NCBI RefSeq assembly: GCF_011620665.1
Contig: NZ_WOYQ01000041.1
Location: 1-41,100, forward strand
DNA: 41,100 nucleotides
Reading direction: 5' to 3'
Source: Microbacterium sp.
Lineage (GTDB): Bacteria > Actinomycetota > Actinomycetes > Actinomycetales > Microbacteriaceae
Below the pieces are notes generated by a model. It worked only from the letters and a program-made list of their open reading frames with translations. It was not told where the DNA came from and did no database searches. Below are positions 1-12,279 of this stretch, one piece after another; positions within the stretch are counted from its first letter, which is position 1; each line of letters begins with the position of its first letter. A program made the position numbers and the translations under genes.

Positions 1-728
1 TGCACTCCCGTCTGCTCGAGCGCTGCGCGAAGCTCTCGGACGAGCTGGGCGCGGGTTCCATGACCGGGCTGCCGATCATCGAGACCAAAGCCAACGACGT
101 GTCGGCCTACATCCCGACGAACGTGATTTCGATCACCGACGGTCAGATCTTCCTGCAGTCCGACCTCTTCAACGCCAACCAGCGCCCCGCCGTCGACGTC
201 GGCATCTCGGTCTCGCGTGTCGGCGGCGACGCTCAGGTCAAGTCGATCAAGAAGGTGTCCGGAACGCTCAAGCTCGAGCTCGCCCAGTACCGCTCCCTCG
301 AGGCGTTCGCGATGTTCGCCTCCGACCTCGACGCCGCCTCACGTCGTCAGCTCGAGCGAGGTGCACGTCTGACTGAGCTTCTCAAGCAGCCGCAGTACGA
401 CCCGTACCCGGTCGAGGAGCAGGTCGTCTCGATCTGGGCCGGTACCAACGGCAAGCTCGACACGATCGCCGTGGAGGATGTCCTCCGCTTCGAGCGCGAT
501 CTGCTCGACTTCCTGAAGCGCAACACGTCGATCCTCGACACCCTGCGCGAGACGAACGTCCTCGACGATGACACCCTCGCCGAGCTCGAGAAGCGTACGG
601 ACGAGTTCGTCCTGGAGTTCCAGGGCGGCAAGGGACAGGCGATCGACGCGCCGGGTCACGAGGAGTTCGCCGCCGCGAACGCGGATGATGTGAACCAGGA
701 GAAGATCGTCAAGGGTCGCCGCGGCTGA
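1..728 (+). CDS. atpA: ATP synthase F1 subunit alpha, 5' truncated by window edge
   Basis: This is the C-terminal part of the alpha subunit of the F1 catalytic head, which alternates with beta in the hexamer and carries the non-catalytic nucleotide sites. The reading frame is open from base 3 with no start codon, so the gene begins before the window. The nucleotide-binding core end is visible: the run [20 protein letters not shown] segment ([16 protein letters not shown]) and the signature [14 protein letters not shown], which includes the alpha/beta family PROSITE-type motif, followed by the helical C-terminal domain. The last part ([15 protein letters not shown]) is a variable tail. About half of a usual alpha subunit (roughly 510-550 residues) is missing. 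It is followed after 18 bases by atpG in the standard alpha-gamma-beta-epsilon order, so the identification is secure. Confidence 0.97.
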   Translation, partial: HSRLLERCAKLSDELGAGSMTGLPIIETKANDVSAYIPTNVISITDGQIFLQSDLFNANQRPAVDVGISVSRVGGDAQVKSIKKVSGTLKLELAQYRSLEAFAMFASDLDAASRRQLERGARLTELLKQPQYDPYPVEEQVVSIWAGTNGKLDTIAVEDVLRFERDLLDFLKRNTSILDTLRETNVLDDDTLAELEKRTDEFVLEFQGGKGQAIDAPGHEEFAAANADDVNQEKIVKGRRG

Positions 729-746
729 CGCCGGGGTTCTTCACTC

Positions 747-1661
747 ATGGGCGCTCAACTCCGGGTCTACAAGCAGAAGATCGCTTCCGCTCAGACGACC
801 AAGAAGATCACGAAGGCGATGGAACTCATCGCGGCTTCGCGCATTCAGAAGGCCATGGCCCGCGTGCGCGCGTCGTCGCCTTTCGCGCGGGCCGTGACGC
901 GCGCCGTCTCCGCCGTGGCCACCCACTCCAACATCCAGCATCCGCTCACGACCGAGCGCGCGGTGATCAAGCGCTCCGCCGTCGTGATCTTCGCTTCGGA
1001 CCGAGGCTTGGCCGGTGCGTTCAACTCACAGATCCTCCGCGAGGGTCTGGAGCTGGGCGAGCTCTTGCGCAGCGAGGGTCGCGAGCCGGTGTACTTCCTG
1101 GTCGGTCGGCGCGCCGTGGGCTACTTCCAGTTCCGGCGGATGCCGTGGGCGGGCGAGTGGAGCGGCGACACGGACACCCCGCACTTCAACACGGCGGAGC
1201 AGATCGCCGGCGCCCTTCTGGACGCTTACGATCGCGGCGGCGATGAAGAGGGTGGCGTGGACGAGATCCACCTCGTGTTCAACCGCTTCATCAGCATGAT
1301 GACGCAGGAACCCGAGACCGTGCGCCTGTTGCCGCTGGAGGTCGTCGAGGCCGACGAGGTCGCCGGCGAGCAGACGACTCCGCCTCCGGTGTATCCGCTG
1401 TACGAGTTCGAACCGAGCCCCGAAGTCGTCCTCGACGCGCTGTTGCCGGTCTACGTGCAGAGCCGCGTGTTCAATGCGCTTCTGCAGTCTTCCGCTGCGA
1501 AGCACGCCGCGACGCAGAAAGCCATGAAGTCGGCCAGCGACAACGCGGACAACCTCATCACCGATTACACGCGTCTGCGCAACAATGCGCGCCAGGCGGA
1601 GATCACTCAGCAGATCGCGGAGATCGTCGGCGGCGCCGACGCTCTGTCGAGCAGCAAGTAA
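747..1661 (+). CDS. atpG: ATP synthase F1 subunit gamma
   Basis: Central rotor shaft of F1, transmitting rotation of the membrane c-ring to the catalytic sites. The 304-residue protein starts [20 protein letters not shown] and continues [16 protein letters not shown], the long N-terminal coiled-coil helix typical of gamma. The C-terminal helix carries the family pattern around [20 protein letters not shown], with the matching arm [22 protein letters not shown] at the end. Length is normal for actinobacterial gamma. The gene lies 18 bases after atpA and 21 before atpD; no strong ribosome binding site precedes the ATG, which fits translation within an operon. Confidence 0.97.
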   Translation: MGAQLRVYKQKIASAQTTKKITKAMELIAASRIQKAMARVRASSPFARAVTRAVSAVATHSNIQHPLTTERAVIKRSAVVIFASDRGLAGAFNSQILREGLELGELLRSEGREPVYFLVGRRAVGYFQFRRMPWAGEWSGDTDTPHFNTAEQIAGALLDAYDRGGDEEGGVDEIHLVFNRFISMMTQEPETVRLLPLEVVEADEVAGEQTTPPPVYPLYEFEPSPEVVLDALLPVYVQSRVFNALLQSSAAKHAATQKAMKSASDNADNLITDYTRLRNNARQAEITQQIAEIVGGADALSSSK

Positions 1662-3131
<1,470 letters not shown>

Positions 3132-3132
3132 C

Positions 3133-3393
3133 ATGGCGCTGACCGTCACCCTCGTCTCCGCCGAGGAGGAGGTCTGGCACGGCGAGGCGACCCTCGTCGT
3201 GGCCAAGACCGTCGAGGGCGAGATCGGCTTCATGGGCGGACACGAGCCCGTGTTGGCGATCCTCGCCGAAGGCCAGGTGCGGATCACCCAGGCCGACGGC
3301 ACGAGGGTCACCGCGTCCGCTGACGATGGCTTCCTGTCGATGGAAGGTGACGTCCTGACGATCGTCGCGGGCCACGCCGCGCTTTCGTCCTGA
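3133..3393 (+). CDS. atpC: ATP synthase F1 subunit epsilon, short form (beta-sandwich domain only)
   Basis: Epsilon links the rotor shaft to the c-ring and in many bacteria inhibits ATP hydrolysis through a C-terminal helical hairpin. The 86-residue protein covers only the N-terminal beta-sandwich: VEGEIGFMGGHEPVLAIL is the family signature, and the chain stops at GDVLTIVAGHAALSS just where the helical domain would start. I chose ATG 3133 because AAGGAG (3117-3122) lies 10 bases upstream; ATG 3124 is in frame but has only one base between it and that site. Full-length epsilons have about 120-140 residues. Small epsilons are, to my knowledge, usual in Microbacteriaceae, so this is more likely a lineage trait than a truncation: the frame ends with an ordinary TGA and no downstream remnant is evident. 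Confidence 0.93.
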   Translation: MALTVTLVSAEEEVWHGEATLVVAKTVEGEIGFMGGHEPVLAILAEGQVRITQADGTRVTASADDGFLSMEGDVLTIVAGHAALSS

Positions 3394-3427
3394 GTCACCT
3401 GCAACGCCGCCGGACGCACCCTCCGCA

Positions 3428-4177
3428 ATGCTGGTGCTGTTGCCGCCGAGCGAGACCAAGCGGTCCGGCGGTGCGGATCAGGTGTTCGATCCCGACACTC
3501 TCGCCTTGCCGTCCCTCGCGCCGCAGCGGGCGGCGGTGATCGACGCGCTGGTCGCGCTCAGCGCCGATCCGGATGTAGCCGCACGCGTGCTGAAGCTCAC
3601 CGACCGTCAGCGCGGTGACATCGCGATGAACGCCGGGCTCCGGAGCGCTCCGACGATGCCGGCGGTCGATCGCTACGCCGGCGTGCTCTACGACGCGCTC
3701 GACGCCGGGTCGCTCCGGGCCGCCGGGCGGCGCTGGCTCGGGGCGCACGTGCTGATCCACTCGGCCACGTTCGGCCCGATCGGCGCGCTGGACGCCATCC
3801 CGTCGTATCGCCTTGCGGCAGGCACTTCGCTGCCCGGCATCGCGCCTCTGCGCCGCGTATGGGCCGATGCCGTGGCATCGGCGCTGATCCAGCGGGCACC
3901 GCGGTTCGTGCTCGATCTTCGTTCGGAGGCATACGCTGCGCTGGGGCCGGTGCCTGTCGGCATCCCCTCGGCATACGTACGAGTTGTGACCGAGCACGAC
4001 GGCGCTGCTGCGCGCGCGCTCAACCATTTCAACAAGAACGCGAAGGGAGCGTTCGTCCGCACGCTCGCGGAGGCTCGGCCGACGGTGCACACCATCGCAG
4101 GCCTGTGCCGGTGGGCGCAGGCTCGGGGGTGGATGCTGCGCCCCGGTCGTCCGGGAGAACTCGATCTCGCGGTGTGA
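3428..4177 (+). CDS. yaaA: YaaA/UPF0246 family peroxide stress protein
   Basis: The 249-residue product has the family N-terminus MLVLLPPSETKR, with the PPSETK motif, and the conserved middle segment HVLIHSATFGPIGALDAIPSYRL and end segment NHFNKNAKGAFVRTLAE. In E. coli, YaaA lowers free intracellular iron and limits DNA damage under hydrogen peroxide; a DNA-binding fold has been reported for the family. The function here is inferred from family membership only. It follows atpC by 34 bases on the same strand, so it may be read through from the atp operon. No clear ribosome binding site is seen before the ATG. Confidence 0.88.
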   Translation: MLVLLPPSETKRSGGADQVFDPDTLALPSLAPQRAAVIDALVALSADPDVAARVLKLTDRQRGDIAMNAGLRSAPTMPAVDRYAGVLYDALDAGSLRAAGRRWLGAHVLIHSATFGPIGALDAIPSYRLAAGTSLPGIAPLRRVWADAVASALIQRAPRFVLDLRSEAYAALGPVPVGIPSAYVRVVTEHDGAAARALNHFNKNAKGAFVRTLAEARPTVHTIAGLCRWAQARGWMLRPGRPGELDLAV

Positions 4178-4235
4178 AAGTCGCCGTGCATGCGAGGCGG
4201 CAGAATTTATGTGGCACACCAGGCTCCTCGCTCGC

Positions 4236-4241
4236 TACGCT
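4236..4241 (+). promoter_or_regulatory. putative -10 box for the DUF5684-like gene
   Basis: TACGCT fits the actinobacterial TANNNT pattern in the 132-base gap before the membrane protein gene. It would give a 5' untranslated region of about 60 bases ending in the GGGGAGG ribosome site at 4294-4300. No convincing -35 element is seen, so this is a weak call. Confidence 0.3.
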
Positions 4242-4309
4242 GTGACCAGCGCCGCCGATGGCGCATTGCACACGGGCGGCGAGAGTCGCCCTCGGGGAGG
4301 ATGTCTCAC

Positions 4310-4987
4310 ATGTACGACAACTATGACTCGGCTGTGCTGGCGGGGCTGGCGGTGCTCGGGTTCGTCTTCTTTCTGATCGCGGTCGCGGCCTATGCCGTCA
4401 CATCGTTCTTTCTGATGAAGATCTTCGACAAGGCCGGAGTGCAGGGCAAGTGGCGCGCGTGGGTGCCGGTTTACAACTTCATGGTCTTCTCGAAGCTCGG
4501 CGACATGAGTCCGTGGGTGATGCTGATCGCCATCGGCGCTTCCGCGCTGCTCAGCCAGGTCCCGGCGCTCGGAGTGATCGTCGGCTTCCTTCCGCTCGTC
4601 GTCGGCGCGCTGGTCGCGTGGCGCGTCGGCCTCAAGCTGCAGAAGGAGTCGCCGTGGGTGGTCCTCTTTGTGCTCTTGTCGCTCGTGTGGCTCGGGATCA
4701 ATGCGTTCGACAAGTCTCGCTGGAACCCCGTCGTCCGCCCCGCTCCCTGGGCGGGCAACGCCTTCTTCGCGGATTCGACGGTCTGGGCCGGTGTCCCCGT
4801 GCAGCCGACGTCGGCCGCCGGGCCCGTTCCACCGGCTGGATACGCTCCTGCGCCCGGCAACACCCCGCCGGCGCCTCCGGCGGGATACGCGCCCCCGGCA
4901 CCCCCGGCGCCGCCGTCCGGGTACGCGCCGCCGCAGCCCCCGACCGCTCCTGAGCCGCCTGCGCCTTCGGGGAACCCGACGATCTGA
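4310..4987 (+). CDS. DUF5684-like multi-pass membrane protein with proline-rich tail
   Basis: The 225-residue product has four predicted membrane helices: around residues 8-33 (AVLAGLAVLGFVFFLIAVAA), 67-83, 87-106 and 113-132. The loop KAGVQGKWRAWVPVYNFMVF resembles the GRPGWAALIPIYN-type signature of DUF5684 proteins, whose function is unknown. The last 70 or so residues form a hydrophilic proline/alanine tail with three GYAP units, two of them as PPAGYAP, ending in NPTI; the tail probably lies on one face of the membrane and may bind partners. I prefer ATG 4310 because GGGGAGG (4294-4300) is 9 bases upstream; ATG 4301 directly abuts that site. It is followed by the PP2C and EccC-like genes, but there is no direct evidence that it works with them. 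Confidence 0.75.
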   Translation: MYDNYDSAVLAGLAVLGFVFFLIAVAAYAVTSFFLMKIFDKAGVQGKWRAWVPVYNFMVFSKLGDMSPWVMLIAIGASALLSQVPALGVIVGFLPLVVGALVAWRVGLKLQKESPWVVLFVLLSLVWLGINAFDKSRWNPVVRPAPWAGNAFFADSTVWAGVPVQPTSAAGPVPPAGYAPAPGNTPPAPPAGYAPPAPPAPPSGYAPPQPPTAPEPPAPSGNPTI

Positions 4988-5018
4988 CCGACGCCAAGCC
5001 GCGGGGGGAGGCGTCCAC

Positions 5019-5024
5019 TAGAGT
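5019..5024 (+). promoter_or_regulatory. -10 box for leaderless PP2C gene
   Basis: TAGAGT is followed by six bases (GTGACC) and then GTG 5031. This is the spacing expected when transcription starts on the first base of the start codon. It argues for GTG 5031 rather than the in-frame GTG 5025 as the start. Confidence 0.6.
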
Positions 5025-5030
5025 GTGACC

Positions 5031-5819
5031 GTGTCCGAATCCGCCACTGCCTCGTGCCGCGTCCCACTCGCAGACGGGGAACTGTCTCTGCAGTGGGCCG
5101 AGGTCACTCACCGAGGTCGGCGTCGCGAGATCAATCAGGATGCCGTGCTGACGCTCTATCCATTGTTCATCGTGGCTGATGGAATGGGCGGCCACATCGG
5201 CGGCGAGATCGCGAGCGCGAGTGCGGTGGATCGGCTGCGCTCCGTCGCCGAGAACGGTGATGTGTCGCAGGAGACCATCGAGACCGCGTTGTCCCGCGCC
5301 GTCGCCGATATCGCGGCGCACCCCGAAGCGACCGACGAGGGCACGGGAACCACCGTGACGGGCCTCTACCTCGACACCACGACATCGGAGCCCACCTGGG
5401 TCACGCTCAACATCGGCGACTCCCGGGTCTACTTGTTCCGTGATGGCGCACTTGCGCAGGTGACGACGGATCACTCGGTGGTCCAGGAGCTCATGGCCGC
5501 CGGGCGGCTCAGCCCCGAGGAGGCCGAGAACCATCCGTACGGGAACGTCATCACGCGCGCTGTGGGCCCGAGCGACGGCGTCGTGCCCGACTACATCCGC
5601 CTCGATGTGATCGACGGTGATCGGTTCGTCGTGTGCAGCGACGGCCTCACGAAGGAGCTGACCGACTACGGCATTCTTCATTTCCTCCTGCAGCACGAGG
5701 ATCCGGCGATCGCCGCCGATGCGATGCTCCAGGCTGCGCTGGAGAACGGCGGTCGCGACAACGTCACGATCGTGGTTCTGAACGTGCGTCGCACAGCCTC
5801 CTCCCCAACGACCGACTGA
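5031..5819 (+). CDS. PP2C-family serine/threonine protein phosphatase
   Basis: Metal-dependent phosphatase that removes phosphate from Ser/Thr residues of proteins. The 262-residue protein shows the PP2C motifs in order: RREINQD (metal Asp37), VADGMGGHIGGE (Asp50, Gly51), GTGTTVTG, NIGDSRVY, TDHSVVQELMAAG, ITRAVG, VCSDGLTKEL and GGRDNVTIVV. There is no signal peptide or membrane helix, so it is a soluble single-domain enzyme of the Stp/PrpC type. GTG 5031 is chosen because a TAGAGT -10 box stands exactly six bases before it. It lies 66 bases before the EccC-like ATPase gene. In related bacteria such phosphatases often accompany kinases and FHA proteins; none is visible here, so its substrate is unknown. 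Confidence 0.93.
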   Translation: MSESATASCRVPLADGELSLQWAEVTHRGRRREINQDAVLTLYPLFIVADGMGGHIGGEIASASAVDRLRSVAENGDVSQETIETALSRAVADIAAHPEATDEGTGTTVTGLYLDTTTSEPTWVTLNIGDSRVYLFRDGALAQVTTDHSVVQELMAAGRLSPEEAENHPYGNVITRAVGPSDGVVPDYIRLDVIDGDRFVVCSDGLTKELTDYGILHFLLQHEDPAIAADAMLQAALENGGRDNVTIVVLNVRRTASSPTTD

Positions 5820-5885
5820 GGCGCGCCCTCCACCGATCGGCTCCGGGCGCAGCCACCGCCGACGCGGGCGGGCTTGAGTTGACCC

Positions 5886-8612
<2,727 letters not shown>

Positions 8613-8675
8613 GAGCGGGAGCAGGAGCGGAGAGGGAAGCGTCCGACTACGCAGGGGCTCACGGCGCTCCCGCTC
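8613..8675. terminator. long-range inverted repeat between convergent genes
   Basis: GAGCGGGAGC (8613-8622) and GCTCCCGCTC (8666-8675) are perfect 10-base complements separated by 43 bases, in the 86-base gap between the convergent EccC-like and ald genes. It could act as a bidirectional transcription end, but the large loop and lack of a T tract keep confidence low. Confidence 0.4.
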
Positions 8676-8698
8676 ATGATGAACGCCGGACGGGAGCG

Positions 8699-9814
8699 TC
8701 ATGCCAAGACGTCGGCCAAGGGTACGCCGTCGAGAGCGTGAGCCGCAGCGACGCCCGGGTTCACGACCCGCCCGCCCGCGACGTTCAGCCCGTGCGCGAG
8801 CGCGGCGTCGACGCGGAGCGCGGCTCGCCAGCCGCCGCCGGCGAGCCGGCGCACGTAGGGCAGCGTCGCGTTCGTCAGCGCCGAAGTCGAGGTGTTCGGC
8901 ACAGCCCCGGGCATGTTAGCGACGCAGTAGAACACACTCCCGTGCACCGTGAACGTCGGGTCGTCGTGAGTCGTCGGTCGGGTGTCGGCGAAGCATCCGC
9001 CCTGGTCGACGGCGATGTCGACGAGCACCGAGCCGGGACGCATCCGTGCGACCATGTCGTTCGTGACGAGTTTGGGCGCCTTCGCGCCGGGGATGAGGAC
9101 CGATCCGATCACCAGGTCGCTTGCGACCACGGCCCGATCGAGGTCGAGCGGATGGGATGCCGCCGTCTTCACCCGTCCCTGGAACTGATCATCGAGGAAC
9201 CGCAGCCGCTGGATGCTGGTGTCGAAGACCGTGACATCGGCGCCGAGCCCGGCCGCGATCATGGCGGCATTCGCGCCGGCGACGCCTCCGCCGATCACGG
9301 TGACGCAGGCTGGCCGGGTGCCGGGCACGCCGGACATCAGAAGCCCCAGACCTCCGGCTGAGCGCAGGAGCGTTGCGGCCCCGACGGTGGGCGCGAGGCG
9401 GCCCGCGACCTCGCTCATCGGGGCCAGCAGGGGTAGGCCACCGCCCGGGAGTTCGACGGTTTCGTATGCGATCGCCGTGGTCCCCGACGCGAGGAGACGG
9501 TCTGTCAGCGGTCGATCGGCGGCCAGGTGCAGGTAGGTGAAGAGCACGAGGTCGCTGCGGAAGTACCCGTACTCGCTCGGGATGGGCTCCTTGACCTTCA
9601 GGAGGAGCTCGGCGCGCGCCCAGACCTCCGCTGCATCCTCCAGCAGCACGGCGCCGGCGGCCGTGTACTCGGCATCCGTCATAGCGGACCCTGCACCGGC
9701 GCCGCTCTGGACGAACACCTGGTGCCCGGCCGTGACCAGATCGTGCACGCCCGACGGCGTCAGGGCGACCCGGTACTCACTGTTCTTGATCTCGGTGGGA
9801 ACACAGATGCGCAT
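8699..9814 (-). CDS. ald: alanine dehydrogenase
   Basis: NAD-dependent enzyme that interconverts L-alanine and pyruvate plus ammonia. The 371-residue protein begins MRICVPTEIKNSEYRVALTP, the family N-terminus; substrate residues Arg15, Lys75 (in KVKEP) and His96 stand at the positions known for Ald. The dinucleotide-binding loop is VIGGGVAGANAA, and the C-terminal part has NMPGAVPNTSTSALTNATLPY. ATG 9814 is chosen because GGAAAGG lies five bases upstream, whereas the upstream in-frame GTG 9820 overlaps that site. It follows the asparaginase gene by 45 bases on the same strand, so the two are probably one amino-acid catabolic transcript. Confidence 0.96.
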   Translation of the reverse strand: MRICVPTEIKNSEYRVALTPSGVHDLVTAGHQVFVQSGAGAGSAMTDAEYTAAGAVLLEDAAEVWARAELLLKVKEPIPSEYGYFRSDLVLFTYLHLAADRPLTDRLLASGTTAIAYETVELPGGGLPLLAPMSEVAGRLAPTVGAATLLRSAGGLGLLMSGVPGTRPACVTVIGGGVAGANAAMIAAGLGADVTVFDTSIQRLRFLDDQFQGRVKTAASHPLDLDRAVVASDLVIGSVLIPGAKAPKLVTNDMVARMRPGSVLVDIAVDQGGCFADTRPTTHDDPTFTVHGSVFYCVANMPGAVPNTSTSALTNATLPYVRRLAGGGWRAALRVDAALAHGLNVAGGRVVNPGVAAAHALDGVPLADVLA

Positions 9815-9859
9815 GATCACCTTTCCGCGCCGCGTGCCTGCTTCTGGAAGGCGGGGCGG

Positions 9860-10858
9860 CTACACCGTCGGCCGAATGGAGCCGACAACTTTTCCGCCGC
9901 CCGAGATGGTCAGCGGAAGCTCTGCCATGGCGGCGTTGACCTGGTCGGCCGGTAGCGCACCGACGCGCGCGAGGAGCGTGAGAGCGATCGCGGCCTTCGC
10001 ACGGTCACCACCGTCGAGCACCTTGAGCGCCACGGTCGCGCCGTTCGGGGCGACCATGACTTGGACGCCCTCGGCGCCGCCCTTCGCGAAGACGCCCAGC
10101 CGTTCCATCGCGATGGTGTCCTGCCCGCCCGGGCCGTCGATCGCCCACGGGTTCTCGCGAACGGCGCGCACGAGCATTCCCCCTGTGCGGTGCAGCGCGA
10201 ACGGTGAGCGCTCTGACGACGTGCCGATGCGGTGGATCGCGCGACCGAGGGCTGAAAGAGTCATCGCATGCACGGGCGCGCCGCATCCGTCGATCGCTGT
10301 GGCGGCGATCCGTGCTCCGGTGAGGCGTTCGATCACGTCCCGGATGTGGAGTTGCAGCGGGTGCGCCGGATCGAGGTAGGTCGCGGTGTCCCAGCCGTTG
10401 GCGACGCAGGTCAGCAGCATGGCGGCGTGCTTGCCGGAGCAGTTCATCCGGATGCGCGACGGCTGGCCCTGTTCGCGCATCTGCTGCTCCCTGGTCGCGC
10501 GGTCGGCGGGCCAGGCCGGCGGACACTGCAGGTCGGATTCGCCGAGGCCGGCGGTGTCGAGAATGCTGCGGATGACGCCGACATGGCGGTCGGTACCGGA
10601 GTGGCTCGCGCTCGACAGGGCCAGACGCTGCCCCTCGAGTGCGGCCCCCGCGGAAGAGTATGCCACCGCCTGCAGAGGCTTCAGGCTCGAGCGGGGCAGA
10701 ATCGCAGTCTCGGTATCGCCGAGGGTGAGGAGGGGAACGCCTTCCGGATCGAGGACGATCGCGGCCCCGGCGTGGCGCGATTCGACGAAGCCGCTTCGCT
10801 CAACCACGGCGAGCTCGACCGAGGACGACACACTCACTGTTCCGCTCGCACCTGCCAC
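9860..10858 (-). CDS. L-asparaginase, type II-like family (Rhizobium etli class)
   Basis: Predicted to hydrolyse asparagine to aspartate and ammonia. This belongs to the Asparaginase_II family (PF06089), unrelated in fold to E. coli AnsA/AnsB. The 332-residue protein has the SxxK motif in LPRSSLKPLQA (Ser57, Lys60), which matches the catalytic Ser-Lys pair of the R. etli enzyme, and the zinc-binding set Cys140-xx-Lys143 (MNCSGKHAAML) and Cys192 (DGCGAPVH). There is no signal peptide, so it is cytoplasmic. A TAGGCT -10 box lies exactly six bases before GTG 10858, indicating a leaderless mRNA. Upstream and divergent is the OsmC-family gene; downstream is ald. Substrate specificity cannot be read from sequence. 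Confidence 0.88.
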   Translation of the reverse strand: MAGASGTVSVSSSVELAVVERSGFVESRHAGAAIVLDPEGVPLLTLGDTETAILPRSSLKPLQAVAYSSAGAALEGQRLALSSASHSGTDRHVGVIRSILDTAGLGESDLQCPPAWPADRATREQQMREQGQPSRIRMNCSGKHAAMLLTCVANGWDTATYLDPAHPLQLHIRDVIERLTGARIAATAIDGCGAPVHAMTLSALGRAIHRIGTSSERSPFALHRTGGMLVRAVRENPWAIDGPGGQDTIAMERLGVFAKGGAEGVQVMVAPNGATVALKVLDGGDRAKAAIALTLLARVGALPADQVNAAMAELPLTISGGGKVVGSIRPTV

Positions 10859-10864
10859 CGCGCC

Positions 10865-10870
10865 AGCCTA
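10865..10870 (-). promoter_or_regulatory. -10 box for leaderless asparaginase gene
   Basis: Reading the minus strand, TAGGCT is followed by GGCGCG and then GTG 10858. It lies in the 68-base divergent gap shared with the OsmC-family gene. Confidence 0.6.
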
Positions 10871-10914
10871 GCGCCCGGTCGCGAGGGGCCGGCGAGCGCT
10901 CGGACTCGGCGTGC

Positions 10915-10920
10915 GAGACT
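10915..10920 (+). promoter_or_regulatory. probable -10 box for leaderless OsmC-family gene
   Basis: GAGACT, six bases (GGGCGG) before ATG 10927. It departs from TANNNT at the first base but keeps the two most conserved positions (A2, T6) and the exact leaderless spacing. Confidence 0.45.
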
Positions 10921-10926
10921 GGGCGG

Positions 10927-11415
10927 ATGATCGGACAGCACAGTTACCGGATGCGCAGTCGCTGGGACGGCAACCGCGGGACGGGGACGAGCGGGTATCG
11001 AGACTATGATCGCTCCGTCACGCTGGAAATCGAAGGGAAGCCGGACCTGCAGGCCTCGGCCGACCATCCCTTCCGCGGGGACGCGTCGAAGTGGAATCCC
11101 GAGGATCTCCTGTTGGCGGCCCTCAGCGAATGCCACCTGTTGTCGTACCTTCACGCGTGTGTTGAGTCAGGCGTCGTGGTCCTCGAATACCGCGACGAGG
11201 CGACCGGAACGATGAGGCTGGACGGTCGCGGCGGCGGGGCGTTCACCGACGTCTTGCTGCGCCCCGCCGTCGTCGTCGCCGAGGCGAGCATGATCGCGCC
11301 CGCTCAGGCAGCGCACGCGCAGGCGCGGGAATGGTGCTTCATCGCGAACAGCGTGAATTTCCCCGTTCGCCACGAGGCCACGGTTATCGCCGCTCGTGCG
11401 GAAGCGCGCGCTTGA
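10927..11415 (+). CDS. OsmC family peroxiredoxin-like protein
   Basis: OsmC/Ohr proteins reduce organic hydroperoxides using two cysteines. The 162-residue product has both: Cys69 in AALSECHLLSYLH and Cys137 in REWCFIANS. The preceding NPEDLLLAALSECH string is the family signature. The annotation cannot distinguish OsmC from YhfA-like or other family members, so the actual substrate is open. The gene is divergent from the asparaginase gene, and its last 32 bases overlap the end of the acyltransferase gene on the opposite strand. Confidence 0.88.
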   Translation: MIGQHSYRMRSRWDGNRGTGTSGYRDYDRSVTLEIEGKPDLQASADHPFRGDASKWNPEDLLLAALSECHLLSYLHACVESGVVVLEYRDEATGTMRLDGRGGGAFTDVLLRPAVVVAEASMIAPAQAAHAQAREWCFIANSVNFPVRHEATVIAARAEARA

Positions 11416-12163
11416 GACGCTCGACCGGGGTCGCTGCGGGCGCTTCGTTGTAGGTGTTTGCGAGTTCCTGACCGGAGAGAGTATGGATCGCGGCCATGAT
11501 CTCATCCGTCGCCAGCCGACGGGCGCGGCCGGATGCCGCGGTTCCGTGCGCAGTGAGGTCGATCGGTTCCCCGTAGCGGATCGTCACGCGTGGTGTCAGC
11601 CGAGGCCATTTCGCCCCCACGGGCATGGCTTCGTTCGTGCCGACGAGACCGACCGGGACGACCATGGCGCCGGTCTCGAGGGCGAGGAACGCCACACCGG
11701 TGCGTCCCTTGTACAAGCGTCCGTCGAGTGACCGAGTGCCTTCCGGGTACAGCGCGATCGCCCGGCCCGATTCGAGGATGCGGCGCTGCTGGTCGAGCGC
11801 TTGGAGCGCCGCCTGGCCCGCACCGCGCTCGACGGGCGTGGCGCCGATCGCGGTGAAGAAGGTGCGGCTGAACCAGCCGGCGAGGCCCGTTCCGTCGAAA
11901 TAGGTCGACTTCGCCAGGAAGTACACCGGGCGCGGTGCGAATGCGGGAATGAGGAACGAATCGATGAATGACAGATGATTGCTCGCGAGGATGACGGGGC
12001 CGGTGCGCGGTACGTTGCGCCGGCCCTCGATGCGGGGGCGGTAGATCATCCGGGCCAGCGGGGCCAGCAACCAACGGATGGCGTAATAGGTCAGTCCCAC
12101 ACCCGCGACCCGTTCCGAAGCCGACGCGGCCGCTTCGGGCGGGGTCTGCTGCTCCTGGGTCAC
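11384..12163 (-). CDS. plsC: 1-acyl-glycerol-3-phosphate acyltransferase (PlsC-type)
   Basis: Transfers an acyl chain to lysophosphatidic acid in phospholipid synthesis at the inner face of the membrane. The 259-residue protein has the acyltransferase HX4D motif in SNHLSFID (His63, Asp68), the phosphate-binding block YPEGTRS (from Glu141), and the later VVPVGLVGTNE strand. A hydrophobic/amphipathic stretch near residues 24-41 may anchor it to the membrane. GTG 12163 has a TAGCCT -10 box six bases upstream. Related actinobacterial genomes carry several PlsC paralogues, so the true lipid substrate is uncertain. It overlaps the OsmC-family gene by 32 bases tail to tail. Confidence 0.88.
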   Translation of the reverse strand: MTQEQQTPPEAAASASERVAGVGLTYYAIRWLLAPLARMIYRPRIEGRRNVPRTGPVILASNHLSFIDSFLIPAFAPRPVYFLAKSTYFDGTGLAGWFSRTFFTAIGATPVERGAGQAALQALDQQRRILESGRAIALYPEGTRSLDGRLYKGRTGVAFLALETGAMVVPVGLVGTNEAMPVGAKWPRLTPRVTIRYGEPIDLTAHGTAASGRARRLATDEIMAAIHTLSGQELANTYNEAPAATPVERLKRALPHERR

Positions 12164-12169
12164 CAGAAA

Positions 12170-12175
12170 AGGCTA
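12170..12175 (-). promoter_or_regulatory. -10 box for leaderless plsC
   Basis: Minus-strand TAGCCT, six bases (TTTCTG) before GTG 12163. Confidence 0.55.
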
Positions 12176-12238
12176 CTCCCGATTCATGCCGCACCGGGAA
12201 TGATCTCTTCACAGCGCGGACAGAAGAAACTGAGGGAG

Positions 12239-12262
12239 GATGAACACTGCACCCCGTTCATC
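12239..12262. repeat. inverted repeat before the FKBP lipoprotein gene
   Basis: GATGAAC (12239-12245) and GTTCATC (12256-12262) are perfect 7-base complements around a 10-base spacer, just upstream of the FKBP start. It could be an operator or an RNA hairpin; nothing else supports either reading. Confidence 0.35.
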
Positions 12263-12279
12263 GATCCGTGAGGTTACCC

